A stretch of 64,000 bases of DNA from Dactylorhiza incarnata (lineage: Eukaryota; Streptophyta; Magnoliopsida; Asparagales; Orchidaceae): NCBI GenBank assembly GCA_033032865.1, contig JAWHQI010000040.1:9593001-9657000 (forward strand), given 5' to 3'. The notes under the pieces were generated by a model that saw nothing but the letters and a program-made list of their open reading frames with translations, made no database searches and was not told the origin of the DNA. The position numbers and the translations under genes were made by a program. Positions 53,134 through 61,270 of the stretch are shown in pieces (within the stretch, counting starts at the first letter, position 1; every line of letters begins with the position of its first letter).

Positions 53134-54515
53134 ATCTACCACTATTTGGGTTAGGACACTATTTTACAAAATTTGATTAATAAAACAAATAACAAAATAA
53201 CAGAATATATATATCTGATATGTTTTAAATATTTCATCAGATATAAAATATGATACTCTGAGATTTGAGATTTACATTGAAAACAAATAAATAGAAACAA
53301 ATAAATAGAACCTTTGTCTTTCTCTAAATTCTGACATTGTCTTTCTCTGAGTTCTTGCTTTCTGACTTTCTGAATTTGATTATCTGAAAAGCTATATCTG
53401 CTATATCTGAATTTGATATCTGAGTTGTATCTGCTATTTTTCAGCTTTCTGAAATGTTGATCTGAACTGTAGCTTTATAATCTGAATATGTTGTGCTACC
53501 AATTTGAATTTGAATTTGTCATAACTGAATTTGCAACATCTCCTTCTAAATCTGCAAACTGCTGTGAGCTTTTTCGAGAACTGAAAACATGCTTCTTCAT
53601 ACAGCATTTCCTCTTGATAAAACAACTCCCCCTATCACAAAGGAGTTTCTTCAAAACAACTCCCCCTGTCAAAAGGAAAGTATCTTCCCCTTAACAAAAA
53701 GGAGCTTCTTCAGCTTTCTCCCCCTGCCTAGTTCAAAGAACATCTCCCCCTAAGCAAAAAATGCATCATATGGAGCTTCTTCATAGAACTTCTCCCCCTT
53801 CCTAGTTTTAGGAAGGCCTGAAGCTAGTCCCCTTGAAGAAGGGACATTTGATGGAGGTAGGGAAGGAAGAAATCTTTATATTGCTATTGTTCCTGCAAAA
53901 TAAAATAGAGATCAAGTGCAAAGGAACTGGAAAGAGAAGCAGTTTCTATAGGTATTCGGTTAAAATGAAAAAGATTTGATTATAATGACAGATCAGAAAT
54001 AAAAAACTTCATCAAAACTGGGTTCGACGAAAAATAAATTTTCGTCGATCTCGGTTCGACGAACTTGATGACTTCATCGATCTCCGTTCGATGAAAGACT
54101 AGATTTCGTCGATCTCAGTTCGATGAAGAGATGGGGTAAGTAGAAAACTTAATTTTTAGCAGATTGAATCTCCATCTATCTCCATCTTAAGGGTGTGTAC
54201 CCATTCCTTTATTATCAGCTAATGGGAGTTTGATTCTGACACCAATTGAAAAGTAAGCTTTGATTTTGATATCAATTGAAAGTCCTGGTTTTCTGATATT
54301 GAACTTGCAATTTCATTTGCATTTTCTGTCTTCAGGGAGTAAACCCTTTCTTTTATTTCTGCAACTCTGGTATCAGTTGAGGTCTCTGATATCAAAAGAA
54401 AAATGAGTTTGATCCTGGTGGTCAATGACTTATTAAGTTGGTGTTCTTCAAACAGTTGAAGTATATCTTGGAAGAAAAGACCTGAATGAGATAGTGATCC
54501 TGTACCTGCAAAATG
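53134..54515 (-). other. 3' non-coding region with multiple PPT copies
   Basis: From the LTR upward: a PPT-like CTACCACTATTTGG (changed), then six CTCCCCCT blocks at 53620-53840 (minus-strand AGGGGGAG), a hairpin motif cluster at 54020-54130, and LTR-end/PBS-like sequences at 54234-54290. Near 53905 the minus strand reads CTATTTTATTTTGCAGG, a good match to a plant 3' splice site. No ORF. Confidence 0.6.
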
Positions 54516-55260
54516 TCTCTGGTAGAGGTGGTGTTCCTCTCCTTATTTGATAGGTTAGTTCCAACAATGCATAGACTCTTCTATTTTAAGGGTAGATTTG
54601 TTATAAACCATATATGCTTTATTAGAAGGAAAAATATCCTAGATTTTGCTTTAATAGGATTCCATAAATATGATGAGTTGCTACATCTTTTAATGGATTC
54701 TAAGGAATTTTTAGATAGAGAATTTTTATTAGCTTTGAATTGCTACAGCTGTTAATGGATTCTAAGAAATTTTATCTTCTCAGAAAAACATTGCCTGATA
54801 CCTTCCTTCTTATAGAATTCTCTTATCAGAAGAGATTCAAAACTCAGTGCCATGATCATTTCTGATCAATGCAACTAGAGTAGAAAACTCAAATCTTGAT
54901 GATCCTGAGAAAGTCTGTAGGAACAAGATGTTATCTGACTTTGTTCTTAAGATAAGAAAATTTAAGTGAATCTTATAACTTTTTGTTTGATTACAATTGG
55001 AGTTAAAAGATTTATAATAGGTTTAAGTATTGCCTTATAGTTAATTATATTGGCCTTATCTGTTAAGTGTATTACCAATTGAAATTTAATTGATATTGGC
55101 CTTTGTATCTGATACCAATTGAAAGTTTCTTTTACCAATTGAAAGTTTCTTTTATGATCATTAAAATATATGTTTGATACCAATTTAAATTTTTCTTGAT
55201 AATCATTAAGATATATGTTTGATAAACTATTCTGATTTCGTCAATCTCGAGTTGACAATG
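54516..55260 (-). pseudogene. Integrase remnants of the non-autonomous element
   Basis: Minus-strand pieces match family A integrase: YKKEGIRQCFS near 54815-54780, a HIWFITNLPLK stretch (the KAYRVYNKSTLKI region) near 54630-54580, then NKERNTTSTRDILQVQ near 54545-54505. Most of the core is lost. The end at DILQVQ is the same as in the copy at 26392-27120. Between 54990 and 55200 several ACCAATTGAAAG sequences occur. Confidence 0.6.
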
Positions 55261-55306
55261 TACAGTGATTTCGTTGATCTCTGATTAAGGAATAGTTATA
55301 ATTATT

Positions 55307-56330
55307 CTATGTGTTCAGAGTTCGTTGAACTCTAATTCGTTGAGCTCTGATCAAAGGAAAATTATGCTTAATTTTTGTGTTCGGCTTTTGTCGATCAGTG
55401 TTCGACGAAGTCATTTGATTTCGTCGATCTTGGTTTGACGAATTTTGTTGAACACACAAAATTTTAACAATTTCTATTAAGTTTTCTGTTATTTCTTTTT
55501 CCTTAGCAGATACAAATTTTATAGATGTAGTTATAGTATTTTTCTTTTGAAGATGAGATATATTAGATGAAAATCTTAAGCTATGTTTGCTGCCATTTAA
55601 TCTGGCAATTTTAGTGCTTGTGATATTCATTATCTTGATATTTCTTCCATTAAGAGTTTGTTCAAAAATTTCAGCCTTAATTGAATTATTTTTCAAAGAA
55701 ATTTGTTCTTCTGAAGTATTTAAATCTTCTTTAGGTTCAGAAGTTAAATTGTTTATATCTTCTCTGAGATATTTGATTTCTTTCTCAGATTTTATTAAAT
55801 CTGTACATTGCAATTTAAAATTTGATTTGCATTGTTTAGGAGTAAAATCAAAACTTGGAATTACCTCATTTTCATCAGATTCACATTCTACATCTGAGTT
55901 GTGGTTTGACCCATTTATGGCCATCATGCAAAATGTTATTGCTTTTTGTTCTTCTTCTTCTTTACATGAACTAGATGTTGATTCTGTATCTGAATCACTT
56001 GAGGTTGAAGAAGATTCATCTACCATTCTTGTGAGGGAGTTCCAGATGTCTCTTGCTGAAGTGCAATCAACAACTCTTTGATAAATGTCATTTGACATTG
56101 CTTAAGATAATATGTCCATAGCCTTGACATCATCTCTTTTCAGCATCTTTTGTGCATCTATTGATGTTGATGAAGTTGAAGGTCCTGTCAAAATGACATT
56201 GAAAATACTTCATCAATAGAGTTCATGAATAATCTAATCATTGCCTTCTATAGTGCAAACTTATTGAGATTGCACATAGGAGGTCCTGTGCTTGAATATT
56301 CTTTGTTTTGTGCCATGAGTTTTTAGAAAA
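55307..56330 (-). pseudogene. Shortened Gag lacking the zinc knuckle
   Basis: Starts near 56316 (MAQNK-like, ATG in TTTGTGCCATG context) with frame changes, then runs open from 56098 to 55307. SARDIWNSLTRMVDESSSTSSDSD shows a direct join from the start of the capsid domain to the serine/acidic tail, so the capsid middle and the CCHC knuckle found in element A are deleted. CMMAINGSN, a helix-rich region, and NSSNQDRR / SSNTDRQ repeats follow. Confidence 0.7.
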
Positions 56331-56394
56331 GAAAACTCTAAAATAAATTATGATCTAATTGATCTTTATGATTCAGGTGTTAGCCTGTAAGAAA

Positions 56395-56414
56395 TCAACC
56401 AACCTCTAATACCA
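56395..56414 (-). other. Primer binding site of the non-autonomous element
   Basis: The minus strand reads TGGTATTAGAGGTTGG, two bases (AT) from the LTR end. One C-to-T change from the element A site. Confidence 0.85.
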
Positions 56415-56416
56415 AT

Positions 56417-59400
56417 TGAAAGTGAGGTTAGATCTTAGATTTACTCTATAGGAGGGGTGAATAGAGTATTAAAACTTTTTCACTTAATTTTATAGCGGAA
56501 TTAAAATAGTGATATATGTATGGGTATTGAGTGAGTAATAAAAGCAAACACAAAGAGAGCACACAGCACAGTACACAGAAAATCACAGCACAGAGGACAT
56601 AAGGATTTTTATAGTAGTTCCCCAATAAACCTGGGTACGTCTACTCTTCTACCACACTTGGTAGGATCCACTAGGTTTTTGATCAGGTGCCCTATCACCA
56701 AGGGTTTTTTGATCAGGTGTCCACACACCAAGGAGATTTTGATCAGGTGCTCTAACCAAACCACAGGTTTTTGTTCAGGCACCCTATCACCAAGGGGTTA
56801 ACTTTTGAAGGGAGTTATAACACTATACAAGAGGGGATAATAAGGGTTTAGATGTTCATTTCTGTCAATATTCAGAGAGAAGACTCTAGTTGATTGATGA
56901 TGTAAATCTCCTCTGTCTGATATAAAATGTTTGACAGTAGATGGCTGGAGCTTTCTCTTGAGTGTACTGATTTTCCTGTAGCTGATGAATCTGAAAGAAT
57001 AAGTTCTTCAGATTATTGTTGCTCTTTGAAGATCTGATCTTGCAGTAGAAATACTGAGAGAAGATGTTGATGATGTTCTCAGTGAGTAAGATGGTGCTCC
57101 TTGAGGAAGAAGAAGACTGAAAAGCTTTTTCTGTATGTTTCTTTCTTCTTCCTCTTGACTGTATATCCTTCTTCTTTCTTTTTCCTGTACTGATAATCTG
57201 TAATGTGTTCTGTCGTGAAAACTATGTGATAATAATACTGTATATCTCCTTTCCTTATTTCCCTTTTGAAAACTCTGACAGATTTGAAGTTCAAATCCCT
57301 TATTGTAAGGAATAAAATATTCTGAAGAGATATATCCTATACTGCAAATCTGATATGCCATTTACCTTTTTCCTTTTCCATGAACATGTCCTTTTTAGCT
57401 AAATGTCAACGACTATTTTCAAAATAGGAGAATAATAAAAGGAAATATAATATCCTGACGTATCTGGAAGAATAGAGCCGTTGCTGATGAGAGATCTGAG
57501 TTCAGAGAATGAAATAAAAATAATCCTTCTGAAGTTCTGAACTGAAATAAGAATTCGTCAATCTCAAGAATTTTTGTCGATCTCAAGATTTTCGTCGATC
57601 TCAAGATTTTCGTCAAACACAATGTTGAGTTCGTCGACCTCAACTAAATCTGGCTGGAAGAATTGAATTAGTTGAGCTGAGAAGAACTTTGGTCGATCGG
57701 AACATCTGATACTTATTCTTCGAACGCAGAGCTGAGGTCGTCGAACGGGCAAATTCGTCGACCGATGAACTGAGCAAAATCGTCGACCGCTGAGACTGAA
57801 TAAAATCGTCGACCGCTGAGACTAGATAAAATTTTTGACCGCAGAGATGCTGAGATTTAGTCTATTTGTCGACCGCTGAGCCGCTGATCTTCTGAGATTG
57901 AAAATCGTCGACCGTTGAGACTGAGGCATGTCGTTTGTCGAACGTAGAGTGTAAGCCGTTCGTCGAATGCTGATGAGTACTTTTTGTGCTCATCTTTTAG
58001 TTTAATTGTGATATAATTTTAATATGAAACTATGTTATTTATATAAATTATATCATATAAATCTTTTCTATTTTAATTTCATAAGCTAACTTATGTTTAT
58101 TATGTGTTTTCAGGTTTTCTGGACACTTTAAGCAAAATTGTCAAGTACACGCCCAAGGTCACGGGCATGACCAAGGGGCGTGATAGCCTAGATGTGTTCC
58201 AGACCCAATTCCGCCATCCCGGGAGTATTCCGTAAAGTTTCGCCAAGTACACGCCCCAAGTCACGGGTGTGACCCAATGTCACGGCCGCGACCTGCTGAG
58301 ACGAAGCAAAACCGTTGAGACGAATCAGAACCGCTGAGATTAAAGCTTACACGCCCCAGGTCATGGGCGTGACCAGGGGGCGTGACATCCAGTCATGGGC
58401 GTGACTCGCCCTGCGCACCTTCCCGCCAAAGATTTCCTGCCAGCAGCACATTTAAAGGTTACACGCCCCAGGTCACAGGCGTGACCTAGGGCGTGACGCG
58501 TCCGAAACACCTGCATTGAAGCCAAAATGCGCCCTCTCCGCCAGCACAGATCACGCCACCTACACGCCCCTTTGTCATGGGCGTGACCAAGGGCGTTTAA
58601 CATAAAATTTCTGCCTATTTAAAGGGAGCTTCTCCAGAACTCAAAGGACAAATTTTTAGGATTAGAACTTTCAATTCTTGTTTTTATTTTCATGTTTTAG
58701 TAGTTCTTGTAATCCTCCTTCTTTATGCAATTTATATTTTGGATTAAATAGTTTGTAATTTCATTTTCCAATCAATAAAATAGTTCTTCTTATTCTCTTA
58801 TTTCCCTTCTTCTTTCTTCCATGTATCCTTTTATTTTCTTCAATTCCTTCATCTCCATTAGTAGCAAAATTTCTATTAGTACTCGACCGAGATGATCCAA
58901 GGAAAATATAATTCATAATTTAGTCTAGAACTTCTTTTCTCTTTTTTAGATCGCTTAAGATTTATCCTTGAATTTAATTTGATTGAGATTATATTATCGA
59001 TATATAATTCTCATTCTTGTTTTCATAGTCCAGTAACCGAGAGGTTTTGAGTTCGAATCGATCATTTCAAGGATAAAGGGATTTGAATGCACTCCTCGAG
59101 AGAGGATGACATAAATCTCCCGGATTGGAGTCATATCCAATAGCGGGGTTCACTTCGATAAGGCGAGTTTTAGGGGTTTCAATTCTAGAACGAGAGTTCG
59201 ATTGATCAACCTAAACTCAGTTGAGAGCATCCTCGAGAGAGGTGCATTTATAACTCGGGAACCTCCACGGTCAAGCAATTCTTTTAAGAGAATTAGAAGT
59301 TTTATTTCTTAATTTTTTTATTTTTTTCCAAGGTGATTCAAGGTTGAGTGCTAATCATTTAACCATAGTTTTAAAAAGTTATTTCTCTTTCTTGCAAAAC

Positions 59401-59738
59401 CAACCCTCGAGTTTTAATTGATAAAATAATAGAGACTTTCTTGAAGTAAGAGTACTCAACCGCCCCGAGTCTAATACGACCTTGGTTTTTATAACCTATA
59501 CTACATTCGATACGGTACACTTGCCGTTATCATTTGCGGATATAGTTTTGCTCCATCAAATGCAGAGAGCATGCCGTTCGTCGAACGCAGGATGTAGTTC
59601 GTCGAATGCAGAAAACTTGTCTTTTCCTTAGTTCTATCTGCCTTAAACCTTGACCCATTGACTATATATTGGGGTCAACTTTATCCTAGTCAACGGATAT
59701 TGATCCTAGCCCAAATTAGTAATAGGGTTGTTCCAACA
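56417..59738 (-). repeat. 5' LTR of the non-autonomous family A element (interrupted)
   Basis: Partner of 51418-53133; after removing the solo LTR and one target duplication it is about 1729 bp. Motif array TTCGTCGA/TCGACGAA at 57555-57970 and 59570-59610. Ends at 59738 with TTCCAACA (plus strand) and is followed by GAATC. Confidence 0.9.
57971..59558 (+). mobile_element. Solo LTR inside the copia LTR
   Basis: 1588 bp from TGATGAGTACTTTTTGTGC to TTTGCTCCATCA, flanked by exact AATGC duplications (57966-57970 and 59559-59563). TG...CA ends, a 5-bp duplication and no internal element sequence define a solo LTR left by recombination. A TATA-like CCTATTTAAAGG near 58613 and an AATCAATAAAA polyadenylation-like site near 58772 suggest plus orientation. 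Five CACGCCCC..GGTCACGGGCGTGACC units spaced about 104 bp apart occupy 58147-58600. Family not known; Ty3/gypsy is more likely. Confidence 0.88.
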
Positions 59739-59743
59739 GAATC

Positions 59744-59839
59744 CATCAAGGACTTCTACCATCTCTTGGCAAAGGAATCCAAATCCTTAGTCGCCAAAGA
59801 GACTGTCGTGCTGACTGGGCACCTAATTCCTGTGAGCAT
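59744..59839 (-). pseudogene. Chromovirus gag, upstream part
   Basis: The minus strand reads LATKDLDSFAKRW then a TAG stop (expected Trp) and KSLMDS, and is in frame with the gag segment at 51417 once the copia insertion is skipped. Upstream it is cut by the next copia LTR at 59840. Confidence 0.7.
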
Positions 59840-61003
59840 TGTTGGATCGGTAGACACCCTTAGAGCGGGGTGAATAAGGGCTTTAAAACTTTTTCTTATA
59901 TTTTGGAATACTTGAAATAATAAGAGATCAAAATAGTGATTTTGAACAATGATCTAAATTGTTTTATAATGAAGGAGAGGATAATAAACAATTTAGGGAA
60001 ATGAAGATCAAATTAATTTTATTACACAAAGAGAGACATGATTATTATCAATAAAATTGATTAAAAATTTCGATTTCAATGACGCTAGAAATCAAGGAGA
60101 AATATGAAAGACTCTTTTTGTTTTCGATACCAACTCGTATCCCCACGAACCAGTTGGCATTAGCCGATCCTTCCCCGGATACGACCTCAAGCCGCTCCAG
60201 CCAATCCTTCCCCGGATATGGCCTCGAGCACCCCCTAGACCTAACCTAGATCTAGTCGCCAACACAACGCGAATTTCAGCCCTAAGTCCTTACCAGACCT
60301 AGTTGCCAACACAAGGCGAATTCTCTAACAGTTTACAGAAAAGATGTCAAATAAAAAGACAACAATATAAAAACTCCCTCTATTTGGATCACTTGGAGAA
60401 GTAGATGAATACCCCCAGAGTATGATCATAGTCAATGCGATCTTTCGTCATGATGATGACGCGTGTTAAAATCTTCTCCATGGATCTCCTTAAGCCTTCA
60501 TGGATTTATGGGAGTATCTCTCTAGACCTTCCTCTCTATGCTGTGGCACCAAGCTCTGGAATTTTGGATCTCAAGACGATGAAGAAGATGGATCCAAGGG
60601 GTCCTTTTTATAGCCTCAGTGCTAGCGCCTGCGCTAGCGCTACCGCCGGTGCTATCCCGGATTATGACATATTCTGCGTGGGGGAATCTTCAATCCGATG
60701 AAACATTTCTCTCTTGCCTTCTGTGCTCCGCGCTACCGCCTGCACTATTCGCTACCATCGGGCGCTATCTCCTTCTATATGTGCTCCGAAATTGCGCTAA
60801 TCATCACTAGCGACGGGCGCTAGGTGCTACCGCCGGCGCTAGTGGGCATGTTGGATTTGTTGGCTCAAATTTGGGGGCAACCTTTTTATGTAATCCTTGA
60901 GTCATATGGACTTTGTTTCCTGCACACTTAAACACACAAGATCAAATTCACATAGGATTTGTTATTCTCAAACCTAGGAGATGCGGAAGACCATGTTCCA
61001 ACA
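59840..61003 (-). repeat. LTR of a third Sirevirus-like family (C)
   Basis: 1164 bp; minus strand TGTTGGAACATGG to CCGATCCAACA. Near the low end the CCCTTAGAGCGGGGTGAATA block is the family C form of the CTCTAGAG-G-run-TGAATA site in families A and B. About eleven GCTA units ([CG][GT]GCTA, including GCGCTAGCGC) lie in 60620-60842. The next bases above 61003 contain a PPT, so it is a 3' LTR. The 5 bp before the low end is AGCAT; the far side is outside the window. Confidence 0.8.
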
Positions 61004-61270
61004 AACTCCCCCTTTTGATAATAACAAATATATTAATGATAAATCAGAGCATTAATATTTAAGCATGATGAAACCTACTTGTGTGTGTGAGAGTGATGAC
61101 TTTAGGATAAATATTGATTGTAGAATTTTAGAATTGCTCCCCCTAAATACATGCTCCCCCTAAGTGATTGCTCTCCTAATGTGTAAGTTATCATCTTAAT
61201 TAATCATGTTAGTTTTTCATTTTGATAACAGTTTATATTTATCATGTTAGTTCTCCCCCTTTTGTTAATA
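61004..61270 (-). other. Multiple PPT region of family C
   Basis: Plus-strand CTCCCCC blocks at about 61005, 61138, 61153 and 61253 (minus-strand GGGGGAG) lie directly inside the LTR. Multi-PPT is the Sirevirus hallmark also seen in family A. No ORF. Confidence 0.7.

Larger units (their letters stand above)
51418..59738 (-). mobile_element. Non-autonomous family A derivative, split by a solo LTR
   Basis: Minus-strand element with 3' LTR 51418-53133 and 5' LTR 56417-59738 (the latter interrupted by a solo LTR), flanked by exact target duplication GAATC (51413-51417 and 59739-59743). The internal region is only 3.3 kb: a shortened Gag, a short integrase remnant and a 3' region, with no RT or RNase H. 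LTR copies are very similar by eye (about 95%). It inserted into the chromovirus gag. Confidence 0.93.
41971..59839 (-). mobile_element. Chromovirus-type Ty3/gypsy element, split twice by copia elements
   Basis: Minus-strand element with gag (59839-59744 and 51417-50632), protease, RT, RNase H, integrase and a chromodomain-like C-terminus, then a 3' LTR from 47068 downward. A copia derivative with GAATC target duplication splits gag at 51417/59744. Another copia LTR abuts at 59840, so the 5' end is not in the window. Domain order RT-RNase H-integrase-chromodomain and LTR start TGTAACATCC are typical of chromoviruses (Tekay/Del-like). Many stops; inactive. Confidence 0.85.

Noticed and set aside
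60435..60701. Short ORF of 88 codons in the family C LTR
   Set aside because: It runs through the GCGCTA motif array and has no recognisable domain; explained by the repeat.
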